Shown here: positions 42,611 through 51,621 of the stretch, piece by piece | How positions within the stretch are numbered: the stretch's first letter is position 1 | Layout: each line of letters opens with the position of its first letter | Assembly (NCBI GenBank): GCA_001596155.1 | Contig: CP014771.1 | Location: 1,488,001 to 1,552,000, forward strand | DNA length: 64,000 bases | Source: Hymenobacter psoromatis | GTDB lineage: Bacteria > Bacteroidota > Bacteroidia > Cytophagales > Hymenobacteraceae | Direction of reading: 5' to 3' | Made by a program: the position numbers and the translations under genes | The notes under the pieces: generated by a model | What the model saw: the letters and a program-made list of their open reading frames with translations, nothing else | What the model was told of the DNA's origin: nothing | Databases searched by the model: none

Positions 42611-43714
42611 CTAAGTCAGCTGCGTTTTGGGGTCGAAGGCATCGCGCAGGCCATTGCCCAGCACATTAAAACTCAGCACTAATAAGCTGATGGCCAGTCC
42701 AGGTAAAGCAGTTAGCCACAGGCCGGCCTCGGTGCCGAGCAGGTCGTAGCCCTCCTTCACCATGAGGCCCCAGCTGGGCGCGGGCGGCTGCACGCCCAGC
42801 CCCAGAAAGCTCAGGCCCGCCTCCAGCAGAATTGCGGCCGCGAAATTACTGGTAGCCAGCACGATGAGCGGCCCGCGCAGATTGGGCAGCAGGTGCACGA
42901 AGATGAGCCGCCAGGTGGGCAGCCCCAACACCCGCCCCGCCTCAATAAACGTGGCCGAGCGCAGCCCCAGCACCTGCCCGCGCACCACCCGCGCCACATC
43001 GACCCACATAGTCAGGCCCACCGCTACGAAGCTGACCCACACACCCTTACTATCCAGCGCTAGCGAAATGCCAATCACCAGCATAATGCCGGGAATGCTC
43101 CAAACCACCGTCATCAAGCCCAGCAGCACGCTGTCTATCCAGCCGCCGAAGTAGCCGGCCACGGCCCCTACCCCCACGCCCAGCGCCAACGAGATGAGCA
43201 CCGCCACCAGCCCGATGCCCAGCGAGATACGCGTGCCCAGCAGCAACCGGCTCAGCTCGTCGCGCCCGGCCTTGTCGGTGCCCAGCCAATAGTGGCGGGT
43301 TAGTGAATAAATGAATGGGTGAATGGGTGAATGGGTGGGAGCAGCAACCTCGTCCTTGAGCTGCGGGGGGCGGCCGTGCAGCCACATCTCCAGAGCGTTG
43401 CCGGGGGGTAGGGCATTCGGGTCGGGCTGCTGGCGGATGGCGGCCACGAAGCCGGGCGGCTGCTTTTGCAGCTGCACCAGGCCGTTGTTGGCATCGGGCG
43501 AATTGTCGGGCAACACCCAGTAGCCGAGCAGCGCCACCAGCGCGCACAGGCCAATGAAGGCCAGGCCGGCCACCGCCGGTCGGTTGGCCCACAGGCGCTG
43601 GCGCACGTAGTAGCCGGGCGTGCGCACCGGGGGCGGCACCACCACCGCCGAGTCGAGGCCGCCGGGCACGGCTTCGGGGTCGTAGCCGACGGGGGCCAGG
43701 GGCGCGGCGGCCAC
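42611..43714 (-). CDS. ABC transporter permease, OppC/DppC type
   Basis: 367 residues with a GTG start right after the preceding small gene. One N-terminal helix (AGLAFIGLCALVALLGYWVL), a long periplasmic insert (~70-140), then five helices with the EAA-like motif region DVARVVRGQVLGLRSATFIEAGRVLG and ILLEAGLSFLGLGVQPP. It would carry peptides or nickel with a partner permease and two ATPases, none of which are in the window. Just before GTDKAGRDELSRLLLGTRISL an 8-bp tandem repeat (43313-43336) encodes an extra HSPIHPFIYSLTRHY loop. Confidence 0.9.
   Translation of the reverse strand: MAAAPLAPVGYDPEAVPGGLDSAVVVPPPVRTPGYYVRQRLWANRPAVAGLAFIGLCALVALLGYWVLPDNSPDANNGLVQLQKQPPGFVAAIRQQPDPNALPPGNALEMWLHGRPPQLKDEVAAPTHSPIHPFIYSLTRHYWLGTDKAGRDELSRLLLGTRISLGIGLVAVLISLALGVGVGAVAGYFGGWIDSVLLGLMTVVWSIPGIMLVIGISLALDSKGVWVSFVAVGLTMWVDVARVVRGQVLGLRSATFIEAGRVLGLPTWRLIFVHLLPNLRGPLIVLATSNFAAAILLEAGLSFLGLGVQPPAPSWGLMVKEGYDLLGTEAGLWLTALPGLAISLLVLSFNVLGNGLRDAFDPKTQLT
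43313..43336. repeat. 8-bp tandem repeat (three units) inside the permease gene
   Basis: GAATGGGT repeated three times exactly, preceded by GTTAGTGAATAAAT, which looks like a decayed further unit. The total of 24 bp is in frame; any gain or loss of one 8-bp unit would shift the frame. Confidence 0.9.
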
Positions 43715-43716
43715 GG

Positions 43717-43974
43717 CTAGCGGGTGTTGTGTTGCAGCAAGCCCTCTTTCGAGGCCAGGTAGCTGGCATCCTGGCCCAGCGCGCCGAACGAGGTGGGCTC
43801 GTAGGCCAGCTCAGTGTCGGGGTCGGGCCAGTAGTAGCGCACCAGGCCGCGCTCCAGCAGGTGGCCCAGCACCGGGAGGAGCTCGGCGGCGGGCCGGCCG
43901 GTTTTTTCGAGCAATACCCGAAATGGCGTTACGAAATATAGTTCGTCAAGCAGGTCAAATTCAGCGTCCGTCAT
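43717..43974 (-). CDS. Small hypothetical protein upstream of permease
   Basis: 85 residues from the Met at 43974. Helical, soluble: TDAEFDLLDELYFVTPFRVL, then RPAAELLPVLGHLLERGLVRYYWPDPDTEL, which reads like a winged-helix module (helix-turn-helix plus a wing). The permease GTG lies 2 bp after its stop, so the two are coupled. Could be a regulator; not a named family. Confidence 0.7.
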   Translation of the reverse strand: MTDAEFDLLDELYFVTPFRVLLEKTGRPAAELLPVLGHLLERGLVRYYWPDPDTELAYEPTSFGALGQDASYLASKEGLLQHNTR

Positions 43975-44053
43975 GGAGAGCAAAAGTAGGAACAAACCCT
44001 GGCTGTCTTGTCATAGCTGTCATGGCGAGCCTGCGAAGCAATGACAGGAGATT

Positions 44054-46780
44054 TTACTTGCCTACCCTTCGCAGGCGCAGGTAGTCGAGCATGGCCTGGT
44101 TCACGGCGCCGTTCATGTTGGTATTGGCCGGCTCGTAGGCGAGGGTGAGGGTAGTCGTGCCTTTGGGCAAATGCACCCGCACGGCGTTGGTAAAGCCCCA
44201 ATTCGACCATTCCTCCACGCCGCGCTGGGGCAGCACGAGGATGCCGAGCTGGGTAGGGCCGTTGCGCAGCGTGCGAATGGCGCACCTGTTATTGGTGTTG
44301 ATGGGACCGTTGCCGTTGGCGTAGCGAAAATCCACGGCGTAGATACCATCCTCAGCCACCGTCACCGGGATGCGAAGGACGGTATTTTTAGTGGTGCTCG
44401 TTTCCACAAAACCCTTGCCGCTGAAACCTTTGTAGGGGTAGGCGGCGGCCGGGGCTACGGTTTCGAGCTGCACCTCTGTAGTGGTCGCGGCCACGGCCAG
44501 CGGCTCGCTGGCGAACGACTCCAGGCCCTTGCTATCGATGGCTACTACCTGATAATCAGCATAGACTGGGCCATCGGCCGGCACGGCGTAGGTGAGCGCG
44601 CCGGTGGCGTTCACGGGCTGACCATTCAGTAGCACGCGGTAAGTTTGGGCGTCTTTGATGGCGGGCCAGCTGAGGTGGCCGTTGGCGAAAGTCACCTGCG
44701 GTGTTTCAGGCGAGTAGGCGTTAGCGACGCGGTTGACTTTGGCCGCGGCCGGGGCCTGGCTGCTGAGCACAATGCGCACCTGGTGGCGGCCGGTGAGCGT
44801 GGCCGGCACGGCCGCGCCGGCCAGCTCTTGGCCATCGAGGGTAATTGTTTTTATCATATTGCCAAAGCCTTGCAAATCAATATCCAGCACCGCTTTTCGG
44901 TACTTGAAATTGGTGAGCGAGCGGCGGCCCTGGAACGCCTGCGGCACGAAGGGCTGGAACACCAGTCGGTCGGCTTCGTAGTGCATCCCAAACAGGATTT
45001 TATACACCAAACCCAAGCTGCCCGACAAGCTCCAGAGCATGTTGCTGCTGTTGATTTGGGTGCCCGCGAAGTCGCCATTGCCGGCCACGAAGTTCTCTTT
45101 ATTGGTCAGAAATAATGCCGCTGGACGGTAGATGGCGGCGATGCTTTCCGTAAGCGAGGCCTCGTTGCCGGCCCTGGCGGCGGCCAGCGCCCAGAAACTC
45201 TGCACGAAGGGCCACACGGCGTCGTTGTGATAGGGCGGAATGCCGGGAATCTGCGGGTAGATGCACGAGATGCCGAAGGGTACGGTCGGCGTGCTGGCCA
45301 CCACTTGCTGCGCCCGCGTCCCCTCCGCCACGCCGAAGTACACGCTCAGCGCCTCGCCCAGCGCCTCGGCGCGCGGCGAGAGCACCGGAAACAGCCGGCC
45401 GTAGCGATACTGCGCATAATAGCCCGCCTTTTCCTGCCATAAGTGTTCGTTAATAGCGGTTTTCAGCCGGGCGGCCGTTTGCTCGTGCTGTGCGGCCACG
45501 TCGGCGTGGCCGAGCTGCCGGGCCATGAGCGTCAGCACGGTATTGGCCTGAAAATGAACGGCGTTGGTGCCTAGGTTTTCACTCTCGTAGATGTCGGCCG
45601 GCTGCATCCAGCGAGGGTAGGTCTGCTCGCGCCAGTCTAGAAACGACGACTCGCCGCGCGCCAGGCCGGTGGTGGGGTCGTACACGTTTTGCGCGTCGTC
45701 GGCCAGCGAGTGCTGGATAATCGGGTACACTTTATTCAGCCAGGCCGCGTCGCCGGTTACCTTGTAGATTTCCCAAGCCGCCACGGCCCAGATAACCCGG
45801 TCGGTGGAGCAGGGGTAGGCCCCGCCGGTGCCCGTGTCCTGGATGATGCGGCCCTCGGGGCTCACCTTGCGCAGCAGGCTTTTCATGGCCGAACGCGGCT
45901 GCAACGTGGCCTGCGCCAGGATAATAGAGTAGCTGATGTCGCGCGTCCAGACGCCCGCCCACTCCTTGCCGGTGCGAAAAGTGCTGTCGGGCTCCACGGC
46001 GCGGCGGGCTTCTTCCAGGGCCAGGTTGTAGAGCGCGTCGGCCAGCGGATAGTCCGATTTATACTGCGGAAAATCGTCGGTTTTGAGAGCTTTTTGCCAC
46101 TGCTGGGCAGTAGTTTTGGCAGTGGCCGGCGCGTTGAGCGTCAGCGTCACCTCGTAGATGCCGTCGCCGTCAGGGTCGTGCATTTCCAGCTCGGGCTTGT
46201 TCACGAGGTTGTCAAAATCCCAGCTCAGCGGGGCCTGCTCGCCGGCCACGAACACCTTTTTAAAGTCTTGTTTATAAAGCTTTTCACCCTTATAAGTGGT
46301 GTAAAAGCCTTGCTTTTTGAACGCGTCCAACACCGGCCGCAGGTCCAGCCGAATTTTCAGGGGCATATTGGGGGACAGGTACACGCCGCCGGGCACGGGC
46401 CGGGGGTCCACGGAGCGTTGGCCGAAGACGATAACGGGCGTTTCGAGCGTGGTGCCGGCGGCGGAGGATAGGGCCAGAAACGTGTTGTTCTGGCCGGGCA
46501 GCAGCTCGTTGTCCTTGCCGTTGAGGCTGAATTTGAAGGTGATAAGCGGGCTCTGCGTCTCGTTGGCCGGGCTGCGGTAGTTCGACGTGAGGGCCGTGGG
46601 CAAAAGGGCGCGGGCGTGATTGGTGCCCTGCGTCACGCTGTCGCGGTACAGCGTGTAGGCATCGGAATGCCACACGGCTCCGGCCGGGGCTTCGGCAGTT
46701 TCGCCGGTGCCAGGCTTCGACTGGCAGCTGGCCAGCAGCAGGCCGCTGGCTAGCAGCAGGGCAGCAACTTCGTAATTCAT
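44054..46780 (-). CDS. Six-hairpin glycosidase-like lipoprotein with C-terminal carbohydrate-binding region
   Basis: 908 residues from the Met at 46780 giving a lipoprotein signal (EVAALLLASGLLLASC). An N-terminal beta region is followed by an (alpha/alpha)6 barrel with WAGVWTRDISYSIILAQATL, TGGAYPCSTDRVIWAVAAWE, ESSFLDWREQTYPRWMQPAD and YPQIPGIPPYHNDAVWPFVQ. Acidic residues in RD, the DWRE block and the HNDAVWPF block are candidate catalytic residues. The C-terminus (VDFRYANGNGPINTNNRCAI, then YEPANTNMNGAVNQAMLDYL) looks like a CBM35-type beta sandwich. Probably surface or periplasmic glycan degradation; the exact GH family is not certain. Confidence 0.82.
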   Translation of the reverse strand: MNYEVAALLLASGLLLASCQSKPGTGETAEAPAGAVWHSDAYTLYRDSVTQGTNHARALLPTALTSNYRSPANETQSPLITFKFSLNGKDNELLPGQNNTFLALSSAAGTTLETPVIVFGQRSVDPRPVPGGVYLSPNMPLKIRLDLRPVLDAFKKQGFYTTYKGEKLYKQDFKKVFVAGEQAPLSWDFDNLVNKPELEMHDPDGDGIYEVTLTLNAPATAKTTAQQWQKALKTDDFPQYKSDYPLADALYNLALEEARRAVEPDSTFRTGKEWAGVWTRDISYSIILAQATLQPRSAMKSLLRKVSPEGRIIQDTGTGGAYPCSTDRVIWAVAAWEIYKVTGDAAWLNKVYPIIQHSLADDAQNVYDPTTGLARGESSFLDWREQTYPRWMQPADIYESENLGTNAVHFQANTVLTLMARQLGHADVAAQHEQTAARLKTAINEHLWQEKAGYYAQYRYGRLFPVLSPRAEALGEALSVYFGVAEGTRAQQVVASTPTVPFGISCIYPQIPGIPPYHNDAVWPFVQSFWALAAARAGNEASLTESIAAIYRPAALFLTNKENFVAGNGDFAGTQINSSNMLWSLSGSLGLVYKILFGMHYEADRLVFQPFVPQAFQGRRSLTNFKYRKAVLDIDLQGFGNMIKTITLDGQELAGAAVPATLTGRHQVRIVLSSQAPAAAKVNRVANAYSPETPQVTFANGHLSWPAIKDAQTYRVLLNGQPVNATGALTYAVPADGPVYADYQVVAIDSKGLESFASEPLAVAATTTEVQLETVAPAAAYPYKGFSGKGFVETSTTKNTVLRIPVTVAEDGIYAVDFRYANGNGPINTNNRCAIRTLRNGPTQLGILVLPQRGVEEWSNWGFTNAVRVHLPKGTTTLTLAYEPANTNMNGAVNQAMLDYLRLRRVGK

Positions 46781-46847
46781 TTTGAGAAGATTATAGCTTT
46801 TAAACTTCTGTCCTGGCGAGGGTTCAGGGACGGTGTAAAAACGGGTA

Positions 46848-46932
46848 GTAGCGCGAACTTTGTAGTTCGCGTCCCCGCGCCGTTTGGTCAGTGCCAACGG
46901 CGCGGGGACGCGAACTACAAAGTTCGCGCTAC
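46848..46932. repeat. Palindromic repeat, GTAGCGCGAACTTTGTAGTTCGCG family
   Basis: Near-perfect inverted repeat of ~37-bp arms. Each arm itself contains the small palindrome CGCGAACTTTGTAGTTCGCG. The second copy is at 55082-55176. Confidence 0.9.
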
Positions 46933-46959
46933 GGCCCGCCGCTGATGAAACTGCCCACG

Positions 46960-48204
46960 CTACTCTGCCATCCCCACGGCTGCTAATGCGCGCCAGAAGC
47001 TGGGGTAGGACTTGCGCACCACCAGCGGCTCCTGCACGGCCAGCGGCCCGCGCATGGCCAGCGGCGCGAAAGCCATTGCCATGCGGTGGTCGTCGCAGGT
47101 ATCAACTACCTGGCCATCAACTTTAAAACCAGCTGATTGCACCTCGAATATATCGGGCTCCACCTCGGGCATATCGGCCCCGAACTTGCGCAGCTCGGTC
47201 TGGATGGCCGCGATGCGGTCGGTTTCCTTGATGCGCAGGCTGTGCAGGCCCGTGAGGCGCAGCGGGCGGCCGAGGGCGGTGGCCACCACAGCCACGGTCT
47301 GGGCGAGGTCGGGGCAATCGGTGAAATTAATAGTGGGCGCGTGGGCCGGCACCGGGTGGGGGGGCACCTGCGTGAGGCGCGCCCCGCTGCCATCGGCCAA
47401 AAACTCGGTGGCCACGCCCAGCGGCCGCATAAGATGCTGGATAATGTGGTCGCCCTGCCACGATTTTTCGCGCAGGCCGGGCAGCACCAGGCTGGAGCCC
47501 GCCGGGGCCAGCGCCAGCAGCGCGTACCAGTAGCTGGCCGCCGACCAGTCGCTTTCCACCTGGTAGTCGGCCGGGCGGTAGCCGCCGGGCAGCACCTCAA
47601 TCTCATCGTGGCCCATCTCGGTGGCAGTAGCGCCAAAGTGATGCATCTGCTTGAGGGTCATCTTAATATACGGCCGCGAACCGACCTCGCCGGTAAGGCG
47701 CAGGCGCAGGCCGCCGGGCAGCATGGGGGCCACCATTAGCAGCGCCGAAATGTACTGGCTACTGATGTCGCCGCGCACGGCCAGCTCGGCTGTGGCCGCC
47801 GCCCTACCCCCCCCGGTGAAGCGCAAGGGCGGGTAGCCTTGCTTTTCAACATACTCAATATCAGCCCCTAGCGTGCGCAGCGCATCGACCAAAACACTGA
47901 TGGGCCGCTGCTTCATGCGGGCCGCGCCGGTGAGGGTGCCGCGCCAGCCGGTCACGGCCAGGTAGGCCGTCAGGAAGCGCATGACAGTGCCGGCGTCTTC
48001 GGCGTCGAGCAGGTCGGTGCCGGCGGCCTGGCCTAGCAGGCGCTGCATCAGCACGGTATCGTTGGCTTCGGAGAGGTTGGTGAGGGTGCCGCCGCCGGCC
48101 AGGCGCTGGAGCAGCAGGGCGCGGTTGGCTTCGCTTTTGGAGGCCGGTAGGTGGGCCGTGCCGCTTAGCGGGCCGCCCGGCCAGCGCAGGTGTTGGATGG
48201 TCAT
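46960..48204 (-). CDS. aroA: 3-phosphoshikimate 1-carboxyvinyltransferase (EPSP synthase)
   Basis: 414 residues. Transfers enolpyruvate from PEP to shikimate-3-phosphate (step six of the shikimate pathway). Motifs: LPASKSEANRALLLQRLAGG near the start, DAEDAGTVMRFLTAYLAV, RMKQRPISVLVDALRTLGAD, SSQYISALLMVAPMLPGG, PDLAQTVAVVATALG and LRIKETDRIAAIQTELRKFG, with DDHRMAMAFAPLA near the C-terminus. It is followed upstream in transcription by aroB (48366), separated by a repeat-rich gap. Confidence 0.95.
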   Translation of the reverse strand: MTIQHLRWPGGPLSGTAHLPASKSEANRALLLQRLAGGGTLTNLSEANDTVLMQRLLGQAAGTDLLDAEDAGTVMRFLTAYLAVTGWRGTLTGAARMKQRPISVLVDALRTLGADIEYVEKQGYPPLRFTGGGRAAATAELAVRGDISSQYISALLMVAPMLPGGLRLRLTGEVGSRPYIKMTLKQMHHFGATATEMGHDEIEVLPGGYRPADYQVESDWSAASYWYALLALAPAGSSLVLPGLREKSWQGDHIIQHLMRPLGVATEFLADGSGARLTQVPPHPVPAHAPTINFTDCPDLAQTVAVVATALGRPLRLTGLHSLRIKETDRIAAIQTELRKFGADMPEVEPDIFEVQSAGFKVDGQVVDTCDDHRMAMAFAPLAMRGPLAVQEPLVVRKSYPSFWRALAAVGMAE

Positions 48205-48213
48205 GAAAAAAGT

Positions 48214-48375
48214 GTGGGGTAAGCTTCAGCTTGCCGGGAATGTGCGGTAAGCTTTAGCTTGCCAGATTTAATATAAACCCTTCTTTAAAATAGATTAACT
48301 AATTATTAAGTACTTACTTACGGCAAGCTAAAGCTTACCCTACACTTTTACCGGCAAGCTAAAGCTTACCGCACA
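48214..48375. repeat. Tandem and inverted GGTAAGCTTTAGCTTGCC repeats between aroB and aroA
   Basis: Two direct copies of the unit GGTAAGCTTCAGCTTGCC / GGTAAGCTTTAGCTTGCC (about 48218-48262) face two complementary copies (about 48322-48369) across an AT-rich centre (48263-48317). The outermost right copy, TTACCGCACATTCC, overlaps the stop of aroB and encodes its last residues NVR. Confidence 0.85.
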
Positions 48376-49409
48376 TTCCTATAAGCCCGCAGCGCGGCGC
48401 TGATTTCGGCGATGGTGATGGCCTGGTCAAAAATGCCGTGGCCCAACCCGTGCAGCAGGGTGCATTTGATGGTTGTACCGTGGTTTTTCTTGTCGTGCAG
48501 GGCGTAAGCAGCGATTTCCGCAATCTCATTTTCCCCAAATTGCAGCGGCTCGAACGACGCATTTACTACCCCCCGCACCTGGGCCAACTCGCCGGCCGTG
48601 AGCAGGCCGCGCTCGGCCGAGAGCCAGCTTTCGGCCACCAGGCCCGCCGCCACGGCTTCGCCGTGGCGCACGGCGCGGCCGGGCTGGGCCAGCAAGTAGC
48701 TTTCGAGGGCGTGGCCGATGGTGTGGCCAAAGTTGAGCAGCTTGCGCGGGCCGCTTTCGTGCGGGTCCTGGGCCACGATGGCTTCTTTAATAGCCACTGA
48801 GTGGCGGATAATGGGCGTCCAATCAGGCACATCCGACACGCGCAATTCGCGCAGCCCGGCGAAGACGGCGGCATCGGCGATGAGCGCGTGCTTGACGACC
48901 TCGGCGTAGCCCGAGCGCAGCTCGCCGGCCGGCAGCGTGGCCAGAAACGCGGGCTCCATGAACACCGCCTCCGGCTCCTGAAATACGCCGATGTGGTTTT
49001 TAAAGCCCTGAAAATCAATGCCTGTCTTACCCCCCACCGCCGCATCGACCTGGGCCAGCAGCGTGGTGGGCACGCCCACGCAGCGCAGGCCGCGCTTGTA
49101 GGTGGCGGCGCAAAAGCCGCCGAGGTCCGTTACTACCCCCCCGCCCAGGCACACGAGCAGGGCATGGCGGTCGGCGTGGTAGTTGGTGAGCCAGGTCCAG
49201 ACTTCGGTGCAGGTGGCCAACGTTTTATGCGCTTCGCCGGCCGCGATGGTCAGCAGCTCGTGCGGCGGCAGTTGGGCGCGCAGCAGGGGGTAGCAATCGC
49301 GCGCCGTGTTGGTATCGGCCAGCACGAAGAGGCGGCTGGGCGGTGCCTGGCGCAGCAGCTCGGCCAGGGCGGGGAGGGCGGCGGGGCCAATGGTGGGCGG
49401 ATTATTCAA
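48366..49409 (-). CDS. aroB: 3-dehydroquinate synthase
   Basis: 347 residues with a TTG start. Converts DAHP to 3-dehydroquinate with NAD and a metal ion. Motifs: LFVLADTNTARDCYPLL, CLGGGVVTDLGGFCAATYKRG (NAD-binding), VPTTLLAQVDAAVGGKTGIDF, LRSGYAEVVKHALI, LLNFGHTIGHALESY and RHGEAVAAGLVAE with metal-binding His residues. The C-terminal NVR lies in a repeat copy. Same strand as aroA and the DAHP synthase gene. Confidence 0.95.
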   Translation of the reverse strand: MNNPPTIGPAALPALAELLRQAPPSRLFVLADTNTARDCYPLLRAQLPPHELLTIAAGEAHKTLATCTEVWTWLTNYHADRHALLVCLGGGVVTDLGGFCAATYKRGLRCVGVPTTLLAQVDAAVGGKTGIDFQGFKNHIGVFQEPEAVFMEPAFLATLPAGELRSGYAEVVKHALIADAAVFAGLRELRVSDVPDWTPIIRHSVAIKEAIVAQDPHESGPRKLLNFGHTIGHALESYLLAQPGRAVRHGEAVAAGLVAESWLSAERGLLTAGELAQVRGVVNASFEPLQFGENEIAEIAAYALHDKKNHGTTIKCTLLHGLGHGIFDQAITIAEISAALRAYRNVR

Positions 49410-49559
49410 GGCAAAAATGGCGCGGGTGAGCTAAACAGTAAGCAGGTGCAAATAAACGACGGGCCGGCCCAAGCATTTTTTATGGCACGCCGTGCAACGA
49501 TTTTTGGCCAGTGATGCTCTAGTATATATATCCCGCGCGCTCCTTACCACTGATTTCCT

Positions 49560-50033
49560 ATGAACAAACTTTTGCGCTATGCCACCTTGCTGGCCGTGTC
49601 GCAGCTAGCGGCCGGCTGCCAGCACGACGCCGACATTCGGCCCAGCAACTACGATGAGCTGGCGCTGGGCACCGGGCATTGGGAATGGGACCACTCGACG
49701 CTGGGCTGGGCCGGCAACCGCAGCCCTGCCACCGAGGGCTACACCCGCCAGCTGGTATTTGGCACGGGCGGGCAGCTGCTATTGCGCCGCAGCGGCCAAA
49801 GCGACTACCGCACCAGCTACCAGCTTTCGATGGGACCGCTGCCGCGCTGCGGCTACAAGCAGGCCAGCTTTCCCCTCATCACGTATTCGACCAGCGAGGA
49901 AAAACTGCCGAATAACGAGCGCAAAACCTACGCCATCAATCAGCAAAGCGGCCAGCAGGTGCTTAGCATCACGGGCGAAGACGCTTGCGTCGATGGCGGG
50001 GCATATGAGACGTATCATTGGGTTGCCGAGTAA
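49560..50033 (+). CDS. Small lipoprotein, 157 aa
   Basis: Lipoprotein signal LRYATLLAVSQLAAGC (lipobox LAAGC). The mature part has lipocalin-like beta patterns: HWEWDHSTLGWAGN, RQLVFGTGGQLLLRRS, KTYAINQQSGQQVLSIT. Two Cys near RCGYK and DACVDGG may form a disulfide. It is adjacent to a second lipoprotein of similar build (50056), 22 bp downstream, so probably co-transcribed. Inserted, on the opposite strand, between aroB and the DAHP synthase gene. Confidence 0.72.
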   Translation: MNKLLRYATLLAVSQLAAGCQHDADIRPSNYDELALGTGHWEWDHSTLGWAGNRSPATEGYTRQLVFGTGGQLLLRRSGQSDYRTSYQLSMGPLPRCGYKQASFPLITYSTSEEKLPNNERKTYAINQQSGQQVLSITGEDACVDGGAYETYHWVAE

Positions 50034-50055
50034 TTTTCCCTACCCCCCCTCTTTT

Positions 50056-50463
50056 ATGAACAAACTGCTCTACACCAGCCTCTTGCTAGCAGCCAGCCTC
50101 AGCGGCTGCCGCCACGACAGCGACTCACCCGCGCCCTCCGATGAACTGGCGGGCACCTGGCGGCTCACCAATGTACAGTGCTACTGCCCTGCTGGCCAGC
50201 CCGTGCCCAACGAGGTGCTGACGCTCGATGCAGGCCAGCATTTTCAACTCTTCCGCAACGGCGCCCTGGCGGCCGAGGGCAGCTATGCCACCAGTCAGGG
50301 ACCCAGCTGCTCGGCCAGCGTGAGCGTGCCGCTTATCACGCTCACGGCGTCGGTGCCCAGCGTGTACGTGCCTAAAGGCGCCTACAGCATCCAGAATAAT
50401 ATGCTGGTTATCGACCAATGCAGCGCGGCCGATGGCCCTAAGTACACCTACCAGCGCCAGTAG
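50056..50463 (+). CDS. Small lipoprotein, 135 aa
   Basis: Signal NKLLYTSLLLAASLSGC with lipobox LSGC. The mature domain begins ELAGTWRLTNVQCYCPAG and continues VLTLDAGQHFQLFRNGALAA, the style of lipocalin-like (META/DUF4923-like) Bacteroidota lipoproteins. Several Cys are present (QCYC, SCSAS, DQCSA). A shared N-terminal signal (MNKLL) and fold suggest distant paralogy with 49560. Function unknown. Confidence 0.72.
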   Translation: MNKLLYTSLLLAASLSGCRHDSDSPAPSDELAGTWRLTNVQCYCPAGQPVPNEVLTLDAGQHFQLFRNGALAAEGSYATSQGPSCSASVSVPLITLTASVPSVYVPKGAYSIQNNMLVIDQCSAADGPKYTYQRQ

Positions 50464-50478
50464 CCGCCCTACCCCCGC

Positions 50479-51612
50479 CTACAGGCCCGGCCCCAGGTTC
50501 ACGGGGCCGTCAACGGGGCGGCCGTTGAGCACCTCGGTTTGCTGGCGAATGCTTTCGATGTGAATGAGCTTGTAGAGCTCGCCCACGAAGTGCTCGTCGA
50601 TGTTGAGCTTTTTTCCCCACTCGGGACGGGTTTTGAAGATTTCCTGCCAGCGTTCGAGCTGCAGAATCTTCACATTATTCTCCTTCTTATACTCGGCCAG
50701 CTCCTGGATGAGGGCCATGCGGCGGGCCAGCATTTCGAGGATTTCGTGGTCGGCGGTGTCCATTTTCTGGCGCAGCTCCTCGGCCTTGTTGCGGTAATCG
50801 ACATTGTCGGAGCTGCGGTAGCGGTATTTCAGCTCGCTCAGGATTTCTTGCAGGCGGGCGGGCGTCACCTGCTGGGCGGCGTCGCTCAGGGCGTGGTCGG
50901 GGTCGGGGTGCGTCTCGATGATAAGGCCATCGTAATCGAGGTCGAGGGCCTTTTGGGCGATGGGCAGCAGCAAATCGCGGGCGCCGCCGATGTGGCTGGG
51001 GTCGTTGATAAGCGGCAGCTTGGGGTAGCGCGTTTTCAACTCAATCGGGATGGCCCAGGTGGGCGCGTTGCGGTAGCGCGAAGGCGCAAACGTGCTGAAA
51101 CCCCGGTGAATAGCCGCCAAATCGGTAATGCCAGCGCGCTCCAGCCGCTCCAGCGCGCCAATCCAGAGCGCGAGGTCGGGGTTGACGGGGTTTTTGACCA
51201 TCACGGGCACGCCGGTGCCGGCCAGCGCGTCGGCCAGCTCCTGCACCGCGAAGGGGTTGACGGTGGTGCGCGCGCCAATCCAGAGCACATCGATGCCGTG
51301 CTTCAGGGCTTCTTCCACGTGCTTAGGGGTGGCCACTTCAATGCACATGGGCAGGCCGGTTTCGGCGCGGGCGGCTTGCAGCCAGGGCAGCGCGGCGGTG
51401 CCGCGGCCTTCGAAGCCGCCGGGCTTGGTGCGCGGCTTCCAGATGCCGGCGCGGTACATGTCGGCCTGGCCGGCCGCCTTGAGGGCACGGGCCACCGTCA
51501 GGACTTGCGCTTCGGACTCGGCCGAGCAGGGGCCGGCAATAATGAGGGGTTGACCTTTGGCCGCCAGCAGGCGGGTGAAATACGTGTCGGCGGTAGCGGT
51601 ACTTTTTTCCAT
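50479..51612 (-). CDS. Bifunctional DAHP synthase / chorismate mutase
   Basis: 377 residues. N-terminal ~265 residues: DAHP synthase of the KDSA-like type with QPLIIAGPCSAESEAQVL, GIWKPRTKPGGFEGRG, WIGARTTVNPFAVQELA, VMVKNPVNPDLALW and LPLINDPSHIGGARDL, joining PEP and erythrose-4-phosphate. C-terminal ~100 residues: an AroQ-type chorismate mutase with DTADHEILEMLARRMALIQEL, YKKENNVKILQLERWQ and IHIESIRQQTEVL. The fusion couples the first and last steps around chorismate and usually allows feedback control through the mutase domain. Same strand as aroB and aroA. Confidence 0.95.
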   Translation of the reverse strand: MEKSTATADTYFTRLLAAKGQPLIIAGPCSAESEAQVLTVARALKAAGQADMYRAGIWKPRTKPGGFEGRGTAALPWLQAARAETGLPMCIEVATPKHVEEALKHGIDVLWIGARTTVNPFAVQELADALAGTGVPVMVKNPVNPDLALWIGALERLERAGITDLAAIHRGFSTFAPSRYRNAPTWAIPIELKTRYPKLPLINDPSHIGGARDLLLPIAQKALDLDYDGLIIETHPDPDHALSDAAQQVTPARLQEILSELKYRYRSSDNVDYRNKAEELRQKMDTADHEILEMLARRMALIQELAEYKKENNVKILQLERWQEIFKTRPEWGKKLNIDEHFVGELYKLIHIESIRQQTEVLNGRPVDGPVNLGPGL

Positions 51613-51621
51613 TTATGACTT

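Noticed and set aside
43298..43340. Frameshift or sequencing error in the permease
   Set aside because: The repeat is a whole multiple (24 bp) and the frame continues through intact family motifs.
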